Shown in pieces: positions 10,673-22,196 of a stretch of 64,000 bases of DNA. Both the position numbers and the translations under genes were made by a program. The notes under the pieces were generated by a model. It saw only the letters and a program-made list of their open reading frames with translations. It was not told the DNA's origin and did not search any database. Numbering within the stretch: the stretch's first letter is position 1; each line of letters begins with the position of its first letter. This DNA comes from Drosophila miranda (Eukaryota; Arthropoda; Insecta; Diptera; Drosophilidae), in contig NW_022881614.1 in NCBI RefSeq assembly GCF_003369915.1, positions 6,283,001 to 6,347,000 of the forward strand. Reading direction: 5' to 3'.

Positions 10673-11478
10673 TCACCAGGTGAGAATGGTTATCATGGCG
10701 CGCAGCAGCTCGAGAATGTCCCATCCGTTGCGACGCAGGATATTCAATGCACTGGCCACATCGTGTTTCTTCTGCAAATTAAGACAGATATAGATTAGCG
10801 TGGATTACAGTCGTAGGAGGAATTTCGAAAAACCCACAATATTGGCGCGGAGAGTGGCCTGGAACTCTGTCGACGTGAACGTGCGGGAAAACAGGGCAAA
10901 GTTCGAGTTCTTGGACTGGGCATCCACGGAGTACCCATGCACATCACTCTTGGGCATGAGGGCCAGCAGGTCGGCGATGAAGCTGTGATTCTTCATCTTG
11001 ACCTTACTGCAGTCGCAGCTCTTTTCGACCTGGGGCACACGCAGCGCGATGCACGCAAAGATGTCCAGGATAAGCTCGATATGTCTGTGGTGTCTACGCC
11101 GGCAATCTGCAGCTCCTCTAGTGCCGTTCGATAGGCCTCGCTCTCCTGCAGCAGCAGGGCCACCTCCTCGAACCCGGGGGTGTTGAAGAAGCGTATGGCC
11201 TTACGGAACTTGGCGTCGCACTGAGAGTGCGTATCGATCAGGGCCACTAGAGCCTCGTGGTCGATCAGGCCGAGCACATCCTGGAAGGAAGCGCAAAGGC
11301 CATCGTCCTGCCCATCCTTGTCAGCGTTGAGGTCCGGTCCGCTATTGGAACCATTTCCTCCATCTGGGGGACAATATTCTGAGTCATTTCTGGCGTTGGA
11401 CTGTGCGAACGTGTGGCAAGCAAACACCGCCAGCACGACGCAGAATAAGGTCAGCGTCTTCATTTTCAGAATCATCAT
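10673..11478 (-). pseudogene. G12-like insect allergen-repeat protein, copy 2 (frameshifted)
   Basis: Same two-exon structure as copy 1: exon 1 is 11478-10838 and exon 2 is 10771-10673. I chose 11478 as the start because it is the first ATG after the expected start site; an ATG further upstream at 11529 lies only a few bases from the TATA box and would not be transcribed. The product has a signal peptide, an acidic linker and two G12 helical repeats. Near the start an isoleucine-methionine pair of copy 1 reads isoleucine-leucine here. The one-base frameshift after AGVDTTD is identical to that of copy 1, so the second repeat and exon 2 are out of frame. This copy keeps its native upstream flank. 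A sequencing error is unlikely to recur at the same base in both copies unless the assembler merged reads. Confidence 0.8.
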
Positions 11479-11532
11479 GTACCTGGCAGAGATTCGCGTT
11501 GATTTTGGCTCTGAACTGTAGCTAGCCACTCG

Positions 11533-11540
11533 CTTTTATA
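11533..11540 (-). promoter_or_regulatory. TATA box of G12-like copy 2
   Basis: Minus strand GGCTATAAAAGCG, at the same spacing from the ATG as in copy 1. Here the native upstream DNA continues beyond it. Confidence 0.65.
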
Positions 11541-11553
11541 GCCACTTTTCCAC

Positions 11554-14500
11554 CCGTAGATGCTATTACCAGCATTTCCTTTCCAGCCACTTCGCTTATA
11601 AGGCGAACACACCAATTAGTGTAATTTAGAGCCGTGAAAATGTCTTTCCTCTTATCAAGCAGTGAAATTCTTAGAATGACATCTCGGCACATACTCATAC
11701 TCTGTCATGACGCATGTAAAAACAAGGCCTGGAAAGTGGCAAAAACACCTTCTTAACAGGTGATTACTGAAATACTGAATACTGAAATGAATCTATGCTG
11801 TATTTGTCATTGAATTTCTCCACCTTCTTGTGCTGGTATCCTTTACGCCATCCTCTAGCGGGGGGGTTGCTGGCGTTCTTAATCCTATATGATCCGCTTA
11901 TTAATACGACAAAGGCAAGGGACTTATAAATTATGCACTCGATGCTGCTAGTTGAGGATACTTTGCATGCGATTATAGTAATTATGAAATGTCTGGAAAG
12001 TAGGTCAGGAAAGTGGGAGGGCATGACTGAAAGTCTGTGGTACGTACAACAAGTGGTTCACTGCAGGGCAAAGCTTCAGCCCCAACTGGTATTCGAACCG
12101 GACAGAATACCAAACACTTTGACCCATCAGATGACAGCCCCAGAATGCAAAGGACTCAACTGTCCTGCAAATGTAGCCGTTCTCAAGGGGGGGGATATGG
12201 ATTGGTCGGGGACTCGGAAATGGTTTGATTCATGCCCCATTGTTTGTCCAGCAGTTGCGTTCAGTTCGGAATCATTTTCAGTGCGGGCTTTGAACAAATG
12301 GTAGACAAAAGAATGCAGCAATTGTACGTCGTGCGATGAATCGAATGAATTTTTCCAATTCAATTCCCTAACACAACGCAAAAATCGTTTGTAATAATAT
12401 TAATAATCATACGCACCGTTGCACCGGATCTATCTCTAAATTGCCATGGGGTCTCACAACATGCCTCCCCCTACTTATAACGTATCGTTCCCCATGACAA
12501 CCAATTGTAACAAATATTTGCCAACCAATGTAGCGGAAATAGTTGCATTCTTTTTCAGTTTTATTTCTTGTTTACTATATTTTTTATCTGCCCGTAAAAA
12601 ATTCCACTATACTATCGCTCAATGGCAAATAATGATGCATATACGAAACAAATGGCAGATAGCAAAATGTGAACACACTTGGAAAACTCTAGTTTGCCGC
12701 CTCAGTTGCTAATAAACCTGCTCTTCAGTTCAAGTCCCTTCCTGCAGCAGAACTGCGATTTATCTGTAAGAATTAAATAGTTCCAAAAGCTGATACTATG
12801 TACAATTTAGCCGGTCAGCAGAACTTCAAATGAAGCAGATAAACTGCAGGCAGGATTAAAACTTTCCGTTTTCCCAAAGGTTGAGTTCAAAAGTATTTGG
12901 AAAGCGTCCCCGGTCACTTGTTGCCAAGGTCAAGTGCGATGAACACACACATTCATGTGGAGGAAAAGTTAAAATCGTAATGAAAGTTCGGCATATATCC
13001 GTATATAGTATACATACATACATACATATGTACATAAGCATATCCGGTGATCAATAGTTGGCCCTCCAGCCCCTTGCCATTGCAATTTTCCATCGATTGG
13101 CATTAAACTTGTGTGCTGGCTGCTAATAAAATGCCTTTTCTAAAAGGCAAACCGCAGGCAATTGAGCCGCTGTCAGTGGAATATTCTCCCTTATACAGGC
13201 AATCGTACTACTCTGATTCCGTCTCTGCTGATGGCAGACCGGAGCTATTTCTGATGTTTCCACATCAACCACAAAGCATAACCATACACCCTCACGTCCT
13301 TTCATACATAAATGTATGTGTGTGACAATGCCACAAACTTGTTTGCCGCTCCATATATAGGAAACCATTTTCATTTCCCTGGATAATTTACTCAATTAGA
13401 GCCGAACTGGAAGGCTTTGTGGCATTTACGAGAATCGCTTTATTATTGCACTTAAGAGATGTCCAAAGGCAGCTGGGAGGGGGGAATGGAACAGTAGGTG
13501 GGGCACACACATGCTACTCCCAGGTCCGACTGACACACTAAATTTACTTGGCTGATAAAACTAAAGTGAACTAAGCCGTAGAGGCTGCTAGGAGGAGCGA
13601 TGGAGAACAGATAGAACTGGGGCTGTGAAAGTTTAACAGCTAACTTACTTCGATAAACAGGCTTAATTAGCGACCAAAGCTGAAAGTCAACAGACTGTCA
13701 ACTGGAGCTGGCACTAGGCGCATTAGGACCAAATCCAGGCACACACACACACTCATGCATATAGCCACGCATACTAATAATGTTAATGCCACCAGCAGCA
13801 GGGCCCTAGCACAGTGGATAAGGGCTAGCCGTCTCACTATCAAAGATCCCTTTACATGGAAACAGATAGTGGTATCTTTATTGAATTCTCTTAATAGAAT
13901 AATTGAATAGATTTAGCTTTCGTGTTTCGATGGATATCATTATCATTAAATAGATATGATTGAAGGCTCAGTTATTTAAACCTGCTAAGAAATCCGAGTT
14001 AAGCACTTGCTGGATTTTGCCCTACAGTGCCTGGAGCTGGACAAGAGTTTCCTGAAGAGTTTCGTCGACTGTCAGGCTTAATTATGTGCAAGCAACAATG
14101 ATATTTGTATTATCAGCCTGTCAATGTCAAACGTCAGAGCAACCCACTGACCAGCAGCGCCATCACCAGATGCCAGCAGATTCCATCCCAAGCCGCCACC
14201 CCACAGGACTTAATATAGGTTGGAGAACAGCAGCCAAAAGGGAGAGTGAGCGGGGGCTTTAAAAGGTTTGCGTGTTCCCTGTTACGCCCACGACATATGG
14301 ACATATACGAATACCGATTAAAAGGTGGACGCAATAGCCCAAAGTATTTATGCAAACACACACATGTCTGTACTTGGAAAAGCCAGGAGACGGAAAAAGG
14401 CAGTTGGAATGGTGGCAGTAAAAGCGAGAAGCACTTGATATGGAGGCATAAATAAATGCAGATTCATGACTGTCCAGTCAGCAGACAAATGATGTTCAGT

Positions 14501-15405
14501 TTAAAATCAGTGAACCCCAAAATTTCAAGGTTCCCAATCCTTTAGCCTTGGCCTTGATCTTAAAGTCTCAAGACTCTCGAATCGCATCGAATTGTAAAAA
14601 AGACAAATAAAACCTTTGTCGCCCAGTGTTGGGCGGTAAACAATTAAAAATGTCAAATGGCAGCGGGGAATGCGGAAAAAAGGACTTAGGGGCAGCAAAA
14701 TGGGCGAATATAAAGTGACAGCCCAACACACAATAGCAAAGTGTTGTCATCTCGACAACAGGGAAAAAATTGTGCACCCTCATGTGGCAGTCACATCTCT
14801 TAGTTTTTAGGACATCTCTCCGATGGGCTGGTGGGCTGTTCTTCTGTGTGTGTGTGTGTGAGATTTTGATAGAAAGAGACAAGGGAGAAAGAAAAATAAC
14901 GAAATTATATATACCCTGCATCCGAGAACGTCCAAAGTATGACCCTTTCAAGTTTTTCGTTAGCAGAAAAAAATCCTATAAAAATTACTGTTTCCCAAAA
15001 CAAAATGGGAGACAGAAAAACCACCTACTAACTTGAGAGAACAAGCAGGAAAAACGGAATCACAGGAAATACCTCAGAAAAAGTGTATGCAAATCAACAA
15101 CAAAAAGTTAATTCCTTGAAAATTCATAAAAATCGAGCTAAGTTCATGAAAATGCATTTAATAGCATTTCGGCAAAAATATTCCACAAAGTTTTATGACG
15201 CTTTTTGGTCAGTTTAGTGGAATTAAATATTTTGTCAGACATTTTGACCTTTTTAAAACTTTTTATGAAAATTAGAGGGCGTAATAGTTATTTATCGAAT
15301 TCTTTTCCAAAGTGTTGTCTTTATATTCCAGAAAATACCAATTGAAGTAGATTGAAGGTGGCAGAAATTTTCACAACCCTTTAGTTTGAGAGGTTCGTAT
15401 GTTTT
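11554..15405. other. Intergenic DNA, no gene supported
   Basis: Nearly 4 kb of AT-rich, low-repeat sequence. I see a short CA-repeat around 13740-13752, a GT-repeat at 14848-14862, and ATAC/ATGT strings near 13005-13035. No open frame here shows a domain, codon pattern or splice structure that I can support. A short tRNA-like phrase near 13806 (GCACAGTGGATAAG) lacks a matching B box. Confidence 0.45.
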
Positions 15406-15410
15406 GAGTT

Positions 15411-15761
15411 TGTTCGGAGCAGAACCCAGCCGATTAGCTGCTTGCCAAATAGCACCTATTTTGTTTGTTACTTATGTCTATGTCACTCATTTGTTTGTTA
15501 AAGCTTTGCGGCTTGCTTGCCCTGCTAAACGCTCTCTGCCAGCTCGCTCTTCGCTATCTCCGCTTTGCGTCTGCCTACCGACGTCGGCCGAGCGAAGCTG
15601 CGCTTAGCGATCGGAGCGGCAATGTAAAGGGCAGGCAAGCCACACTTGCAATTTGGATGTCACGCATTAAAGAACATATCGTAATTTTATTTCTGCGCCG
15701 AGTTTTATTTAATTCGAAATAATTAGTCGGCCGATTGGGGATAAAAAACATTATCTCCACA
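15411..15761 (+). repeat. 5' LTR of BEL element
   Basis: 351 bp, starting TGTTCGGAGCAG and ending TCTCCACA. Differs from the 3' LTR by about two substitutions (TCTATGTCACTC versus TCTCTGTTACTC) and one extra G. Confidence 0.9.
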
Positions 15762-15768
15762 TAAAATT

Positions 15769-15786
15769 TGGTGACCCCGACGTGAT
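15769..15786 (+). other. Primer-binding site of BEL element
   Basis: TGGTGACCCCGACGTGAT, seven bases downstream of the 5' LTR, the form usual in BEL/Pao elements. The tRNA used is not identified here. Confidence 0.7.
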
Positions 15787-16135
15787 CTCTGAGTTGCAGT
15801 GTCAATTAATAATCATTCGCGATCGACATTCGTTAGCCCTAGCAAATTTTCGGCGGTTAAGCACAATTCGGTGCTAAAACACACTTACATACACCTACAT
15901 ACACGCATTGCTGGCTATTAATTTCTCTGTCGCGACAATTCGGTCAGTGCAGTGCGGTAGGCAGTGCAGCGAACTCACTAATACACACAAGCGGAGTACA
16001 AATCGGAATCGGACAGCTCGCACAGCCGCACAGCTAAAGGCATTAGCTGTAATCCCGTTGCTTTCGGTTCCCACGTTTATACGTATACAGGGTGTCTTTT
16101 TCGGTCGTGCTGAGAGACTCTTTTAAAACCTCAAC

Positions 16136-17530
16136 ATGGCAGCACCTGAGCCTACCAATGTCGCGAACGCAGCAATGCCCAGTGATGTAGATTTATACAA
16201 GCACAAGGCCGAGTCCATCGCGCGCCAACTAAAGGCCATGGATCGCTTTCTTACCAAGGAAGAGCTTGCCGAGTTAGATGAGGCAGAACTTCAAGCTCGC
16301 TTAGAGCAAATCGAGCGAATGAATGCGGATTTCGATGCCGCTCAAACGAGCCTTGAAAGGCTGGATTTCCTGCAGTTAGCCCATGATGCCCGGCTGGACT
16401 TTTCGAATGTTTATGTCAAGGTTAGGTCCAGGCTGTCGCGGGAGTTGATGGCTGCTCGCACGGTAAATGTTGCCAATTCAACGGCTCGGCATACTCTAGA
16501 GGGGAATTCGTCGTTGTTCGCCTATAATAGTATAGGCCGTTCTCGAATGCCCGAGTTGCAGCTTCCGCGATTCGGTGGGAACTACATGGATTGGCCAGAA
16601 TTCCACTCGATGTTCTCGACAATGGTGCACAAAGACCATCGTATACCAATCATCGAAAAATTCCAATATCTTCGTGGATGTCTAGATGGTGCTGCGCTGG
16701 ATACGATTCGTTCCTTGGAACTTTCTGAGGAGAATTACGACAAGGCGTTGAATTTGCTAATGTTGCGATTCGATAATAAACTGTTACATTTTCAGGCACA
16801 CGTCAAGGCTATTTTCGGGCTGCAAGGGGTGGAGAAGGGCTCAGCTATCGGCTTGCGCGCGCTCAGCGACAAAATCAATTCGCACTTGCGTGCACTTCAG
16901 ACCTTGGCGACCCCGCAGGAGATTTCGGATGGGTTGCTGATCTTCATCATAGGCACGAAACTGGACCACAAAACAAAGGAGAAATGGGAAGAGAACTTGC
17001 CGACGTCAGGATTGCCTCGGTGGTCAAGCATGGCCTCATTTTTGGAAGCGAGATGTCGGATGCTGGAGAATTTGGGATCAGCCATGGCAACAAGTCCTAG
17101 TCAACAGGTGGGAGAAGACAAACCTGTCACCCTTATCACCTCCAGTAACGACCATCCTAACCCCATATGTAACCATTGCAATTCCTCCGAGCATTACATA
17201 TCTAGATGTCAGGCATTCCTGAATCTCTCTGCGTTTGAACGATACAAAGAAGCAAAGAAGAGCCGCTTGTGTTTGAACTGCCTCAACAAAGGCCATGAAT
17301 TGCAGAGGTGCAGGTCAGGACTTTGCAGGCATTGCCAGGCCAAACATCACACGCTACTCCACATTCCATCGGGAACTGGTGCTTCATCTTCCTCTTCACC
17401 GGCCGAGGAATCTATCCAGCAAGAGGCCGCGACTGTGCTTCTAGCAAGCGGGTGTTCTAGCCCTCCCCCTCGATCCAGAAATCTCAGCCTAGCCAGAACG
17501 TGTTGCTACCTACTGCCCTCGTCCATGTAA
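16136..17530 (+). CDS. gag: BEL-type Gag polyprotein
   Basis: A 464-residue frame that begins at the first ATG after a leader of about 350 bp. The N-terminal third is helical and charged. The middle holds the BEL/Pao gag core (the DUF1759-type region, with LPRFGGNYMDWPEF at about residues 141-154 and KFQYLRGCLDGAA nearby). The C-terminal part has Cys/His knuckles: CNHCNSSEHYISRC (about residues 345-358), then CLNCLNKGHELQRC and CRHCQAKHH. In complete BEL elements gag continues in frame into protease. Here the frame ends at a stop at 17528-17530, just where the next frame starts to read the protease lead-in (HVTDRYGALIPCRAIL). A frameshift therefore separates the two. Gag itself looks intact and could still form particles. 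Confidence 0.85.
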   Translation: MAAPEPTNVANAAMPSDVDLYKHKAESIARQLKAMDRFLTKEELAELDEAELQARLEQIERMNADFDAAQTSLERLDFLQLAHDARLDFSNVYVKVRSRLSRELMAARTVNVANSTARHTLEGNSSLFAYNSIGRSRMPELQLPRFGGNYMDWPEFHSMFSTMVHKDHRIPIIEKFQYLRGCLDGAALDTIRSLELSEENYDKALNLLMLRFDNKLLHFQAHVKAIFGLQGVEKGSAIGLRALSDKINSHLRALQTLATPQEISDGLLIFIIGTKLDHKTKEKWEENLPTSGLPRWSSMASFLEARCRMLENLGSAMATSPSQQVGEDKPVTLITSSNDHPNPICNHCNSSEHYISRCQAFLNLSAFERYKEAKKSRLCLNCLNKGHELQRCRSGLCRHCQAKHHTLLHIPSGTGASSSSSPAEESIQQEAATVLLASGCSSPPPRSRNLSLARTCCYLLPSSM

Positions 17531-18304
17531 CAGATCGTTATGGAGCACTTATCCCATGTCGTGCCATTTTGGAAATGCAATTACGGAAATGCAGCCTAAC
17601 TTCGGCGTAGACGCAAAGGATTGGCCAATGCCGAATAATCTAAAACTAGCTGATCCTAATTTCTCCAAGCCCCAACGTATCGATCTGTTGATAGGTTCTG
17701 GTTTGTTCTTCGATTTAATGTGCGTCGGACAGATTCGACTATCATCCCAATTGCCAACATTGCAGGAGACTAAACTTGGTTGGATAGTATCAGGAAGCAT
17801 TGATAGCTCGGAGAATAAGCGTGCAGCTTTAGCCGCTTTTGAAAATTCCTCGTACATCTCTATTGACGATTTTCGACCCACAACGCTGGAGTACCAAAAC
17901 TTAGAGCAGCAATGCAGGAAGCAGCTGCTCGAGTGCCAGGTGCAAGTGGAAAAACTGCGATCGGAGAATCAGGAACTGCAGCGCGAACTTTTCCATATAT
18001 TGAAAACCTACATATCCACGCTAAATGAAATTCAACTTTCAACAATTTCTACATTGCCAAATTTCCTGCCATTCTATGCAATTACAGAGGTTCCCGATGA
18101 CCAAGACGTAATCACGACAAGCCGCCTTCGTAAAGAAGCGCCGATTGCTGCGTTCGACGATCATCCCAGCGTAGCCGCCAGCTGCGCCCAAGCAAGCATC
18201 TTCAAGAGGGCCGTTGGAAAAATAGCGGTTCTGCCCCTTCAGGATGGATCTGTTGAAAGCCTTTGCCTTCCAACGGGGGGTGAATGTTCGGAGCAGAACC
18301 CAGC
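17531..18304 (+). pseudogene. BEL protease remnant fused to a coiled-coil segment
   Basis: The lead-in to the aspartic protease is visible out of frame with gag, but the catalytic Asp-Ser-Gly segment expected directly after CRAIL is deleted. An open frame from 17556 continues with the rest of the BEL protease region (LADPNFSKPQRIDLLIGSG, then ETKLGWIVSGSI). After about 18 codons it runs into a heptad-like stretch (LEQQCRKQLLECQVQVEKL and onward, about 17890-18000) that resembles a coiled coil and no BEL pol domain. The frame ends inside the first bases of the 3' LTR at about 18311. Reverse transcriptase, RNase H and integrase are absent. The coiled-coil part may be captured host sequence or may come from the element's own 3' region; I cannot tell which. 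Confidence 0.65.
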
Positions 18305-18634
18305 CGATTAGCTGCTTGCCAAATAGCACCTATTTTGTTTGTTACTTATGTCTCTGTTACTCATTTGTTTGTTAAAGCTTTGCGCTTGCTTGCCCTGCTA
18401 AACGCTCTCTGCCAGCTCGCTCTTCGCTATCTCCGCTTTGCGTCTGCCTACCGACGTCGGCCGAGCGAAGCTGCGCTTAGCGATCGGAGCGGCAATGTAA
18501 AGGGCAGGCAAGCCACACTTGCAATTTGGATGTCACGCATTAAAGAACATATCGTAATTTTATTTCTGCGCCGAGTTTTATTTAATTCGAAATAATTAGT
18601 CGGCCGATTGGGGATAAAAAACATTATCTCCACA
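18285..18634 (+). repeat. 3' LTR of BEL element
   Basis: 350 bp, nearly identical to the 5' LTR. A short purine-rich tract with CGGGGGG lies at about 18274-18281, just upstream, as expected of the plus-strand primer. Confidence 0.9.
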
Positions 18635-18639
18635 GAGTT

Positions 18640-21189
18640 CTTTTCTTATCCCAAAATAACATCCTCCGCTCATGTCTGTTGCGTAGGATAAAGGTACAAC
18701 ATAGATATGAGCAGTAGAAAAAGGAAATGTAGAAAAGGCAAAGACAAAGGCATGCTGGAGTTTGTCTAGACAAATTGTGCCCTTATGCCACTGCCACACA
18801 CACGCTCTCAAGGACACCGGCATGTTTGAGGCTCATTTCTGCCCAGTCCACCCTTTTGGAATCTCTGTGAGTGTGTGGACCCGACACGACTGGAGGGTTT
18901 ATCAGTTTAATGGCTGCCATACTCGCTAAGCCTCCATTCAGGTGAATGGTTGCTGGGCCTCGAAATTGGCAACATGAGTTGGCAGCAACAGCAGCAGGAA
19001 CAGCAGCAGCATCATCTGTGGGTGAAAAAGTAATTTGTAAGCAAATTATGATAAATTGTAGCCGTTGATGAACCCGCGACCGGCACACCGAGCTCAAAGG
19101 GAACTCGCAGGATACCCATAAACAGGAAAACAACTGCTAGAGACTACCATGAATTAGGGGGATGGGATCTATTGTATTCATTATTTTAGATCAATTATAA
19201 ATAATGTGCTGCAGCAGCCAAACACTCTGGTTACAAAATTCAATTTGGGTCAATGCGGAACTCTTGACAATTTATGGCCAAGCAATTGCATCGGAATTGC
19301 CAATTTTGCGGGCATTTATTTAATGAAATGCAAATAACTCGGGGAAAAACCCCTTAGGAATACGTTCATATATGTATATTCGCATGATTCCTTTTTTTCA
19401 GACATTGGTCAGGCAGCGGCTCAATTAAAATTACATTAAATTGGATTTGAATTGCGTTTTACGAGCTGGCTTTTCTTGTGCCTGCCCCCTTGGGGCAACT
19501 CCCTTTCCTGGAATTGCCTTTTTGTGCAGACAGCGCCACAAGCAGCAGCAGCAGCATCAGAATCAGAAGCAGCTGTCTATGCATTTGGGATTTGAGCTTA
19601 AGACAGAGACGAGGACGACACTCAAACGACTTGCCCGCAGCGCCTCCATCTTCATCTTTATCCCCACCATTCTTCCTGCCAGCCAGCCAGCCATCTCCTA
19701 TCCCCTGGTCTGGTTGTGTGTCTATGCATTCTCTGCTGTGGTATTTTTCATGTCGCTGCATTGCTTTCAGCCACCAGCTCTGGCCAACTTCAACTCAACT
19801 CGGCATTCATGCAATTTCCAGAACCAGAAGCAAGAGCGGCAGTAGAACAAGAGATAAAGCAGTACAAAATTTTAAATTTGCCTTGTTTGTTGAGTTAAAT
19901 GGTGCCAGGACTTAGATTTTGTTCCATTTTTAAATGGATTTTAATTTGATTAATTGACTAAATTGCCATTCCATACGTAGCTCCATTCTGTACATGACCT
20001 CGATAAGTATTTTCCCTAGTATTTCGATGGAAATTCAATTGAAGTTACTTTCACAAAATATACCAGTACTGGTATATAGGTGCATAGGAACACTCGCGAG
20101 ACAATCCAATTTCACTGAAGCAATTCAATTGAATAGAACACTTTGATTTGAGCTGAAGGGGATTGATTGCTTTGATTTGGGATCAGGTAAACTTGATCTA
20201 AAATAAATTGAACAAAAATAAATAGACACGTGTAAACTTTCAAATGCAAATAAACATTGTCAGGGGAGAATTCAATTTGCTAGCCCATTTGTCGATGGAT
20301 ATCTACACAAGAATTACCGCGTAATTGTGTGGAGAGGTGTGCACCTTAAATAGCTGCTCAGGTCAGTAGAAGTTCAGTCAAATCTGTAATAATTCCAAAT
20401 AGTTGACACTACCAAGCCACATGCAAATTTTCTCACACACACAGAGAGAGAGAGAGGGAGGGAGGGAATGGCCATAAAGTATGCATCGAAAGCGTGAACA
20501 CGCTCTGGGCTGCTGCAGTACGAGCATTGTACATAACCGAAACTCTTGTTAAATATTCAAAATTATTTGCATGACCGGCTTGCCAGTATTCGATGTCGAT
20601 GGCAATGGCGATGGCTACAGCGATAGATGAACGCTTCGGGGATCGAGGCATAAAGGGAATATTTCAGAGGACACAAACACCTCGCACACACATCGGCATT
20701 TGTTCGTTTGCGTACTTGATTTGTGCATATGTGTGAGCAATTTATGTGGCAAAGGGAACTTTAGCAGATTTGATATTCAAGCGCTCTGTATATACATATG
20801 TGTGTAGTCTCTCTGTACATACATATGTACCTATGGATAGACTCGTAAATATGGCAGAGCGGACATGTAATACGATTTATATGCATGAGTCATATACAAA
20901 TATTTCAGTGTCCTGCCCCTGTCTGTCAGCAGCAATTGGCGCCTAACCAAATGCAAATTGGAGGAATTAATAGCCCGAAAATATGGAAACTAAATGGAAG
21001 ATCATAGCTTGTGGAGTTAGTCATCGAATTGCACGAAATCCAAAAATAATAGACTTCAAAACTGGCAGCGAAAAAGGCCTTTCGTGAATATTAAAACTGT
21101 TGGATGGGACATTTGTACATATGTACATTTTGAAACAGAAGGATTCCAACCTTAATCCCAATTAAGGACTGGTTAGCTTTTGTAGCATA
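18640..21189. other. Intergenic DNA, no gene supported
   Basis: Ordinary AT-rich spacer. There are CAG-rich patches near 18985-19010 and 19540-19560, a GA-repeat near 20445-20465 and ATAC/ATGT strings near 20790-20830. Open frames are short and lack domains. Confidence 0.45.
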
Positions 21190-21193
21190 GCAC

Positions 21194-22196
21194 TGTAAAG
21201 TAGTGATCCTAGGCTGGGGTCAGTCTCAGTCTGCCCAGGGTCACCTACAGTTTATTTGTAAGTTGCTGAGACGTTGAGACTGGGGGGGGGAGGCGGGTCG
21301 TTGGCGCAGGGATCGCCGAGCCGCCGTCAACGACGGGGCCTTCGGGAGAAATTAGGGAGGGGGGGGGGGAAAGCGGCGTTGGGCCGGGCGGCGCGAAACT
21401 CACCCGAGACGCTGCACTCCCCGACTTCAGCAGGGTAAAACCCCTGTTGCCAAGGTCGAAGTGGGCCGCGGGTCCGGGGAGGTGAAGGAAAAGGATGGGG
21501 GGGGGCGCCTCTGTCGAAACGCGTACCACTTCTCCCTCCAGCAGGGTAAAACCCTGATTGCCAGAGTCAGAGCGGGAGCGTAGTGACCGAGAACAGTCAG
21601 GAAAACGGGTGGGGAGGGGGTGGAGAGATGACCGCAGTCGGTGGTCCGACCAGAGAAAATAAATGGAAGCCAACGCGTTCTTAATTCTATGATCGAAGTT
21701 TTATTGGATTGGTTCCCCTCGCACTCCCTCCTACTCCTACTACTACCTTGGCCAGCGGCCAGCTCACCCGCGGATCCGGCGCCTGTGTTCCCGCAGCTCC
21801 TCCATGCTCTTCTCTCCTCTCTGGCGCGCGGCCGTTCAACACTTTTTTTTTCTCTTCACTTCGATGTCCGCGACGTTCCGTCTTCGCTCACTTCCCAGAA
21901 TCGACTCCCTCTCTCGCTACGGTCGCTCGACGTTCTCGCCACGCCTCGCGCTCGTTTTCGGGCCAACGGGACTTTTCCGAAAGAGCTCCGCTCTGCTGCC
22001 GGCTGAGCATGGCTCCCCCTCCTCGCCGTCTTCTTTGCGGTTGTTCCGTGTGAGCTGGCCGTTTGGCGGGATTTCGGCTATGCAAAACATAACTAGCTTA
22101 TTTACTACTATAGCATATGGTTGTGAGTAATCCAATTATTAATATTATTATTATTATTCTTGTTACTATGTGAGGGTCCCAGTATGGGTCCTCACA
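21194..22196 (-). repeat. 3' LTR of Osvaldo-type element
   Basis: 1003 bp; on the minus strand it runs from TGTGAGGACCC to ...CACTACTTTACA. Differs from the 5' LTR by a few substitutions and by lengths of G runs. It contains the C-terminal ~100 bases of the third reading frame. Confidence 0.92.

Larger units (their letters stand above)
6723..11553. repeat. Tandem duplication, unit 2 (~4.83 kb)
   Basis: This is the second copy of the 4.8-kb unit, and differences from unit 1 are few point changes. Its right end keeps the native sequence upstream of the G12-like gene (from about 11546 on), so unit 2 is the copy with the ancestral promoter surroundings. Its left end starts within the inverted-repeat arm and supplies a third partial arm (6723-7069). 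Confidence 0.93.
15411..18634 (+). mobile_element. BEL/Pao LTR retrotransposon, internally deleted
   Basis: A 3.2-kb element flanked by the 5-bp target duplication GAGTT (15406-15410 and 18635-18639). It has two LTRs of about 350 bp that differ at only about three positions, a BEL-type primer-binding site, a BEL gag and a damaged protease region. There is no reverse transcriptase, RNase H or integrase between the protease remnant and the 3' LTR. Nearly identical LTRs with most of pol missing imply recent movement using enzymes supplied by another copy. The BEL assignment rests on the gag protein, the primer-binding site TGGTGACCCCGACGTGAT and the 5-bp duplication. Confidence 0.92.

Noticed and set aside
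11493..11529. Upstream ATG giving a longer G12-like copy 2
   Set aside because: It is only a few bases from the TATA box, upstream of the expected start site, and is not preserved in copy 1.
13800..13860. tRNA-like phrase GCACAGTGGATAAGGG
   Set aside because: Resembles an A box, but there is no B box, no cloverleaf stems and no acceptor pairing that I could build.
19441..19915. Overlapping open frames with Ser/Pro-rich translations
   Set aside because: CAG-rich single-copy DNA; no splice signals, domains or codon bias, and competing frames on the opposite strand.
21245..22135. Many open frames of 60-140 codons within the LTRs (also at 29903-30796)
   Set aside because: GC-rich LTR sequence, frames on both strands, identical in both LTRs, no domain.
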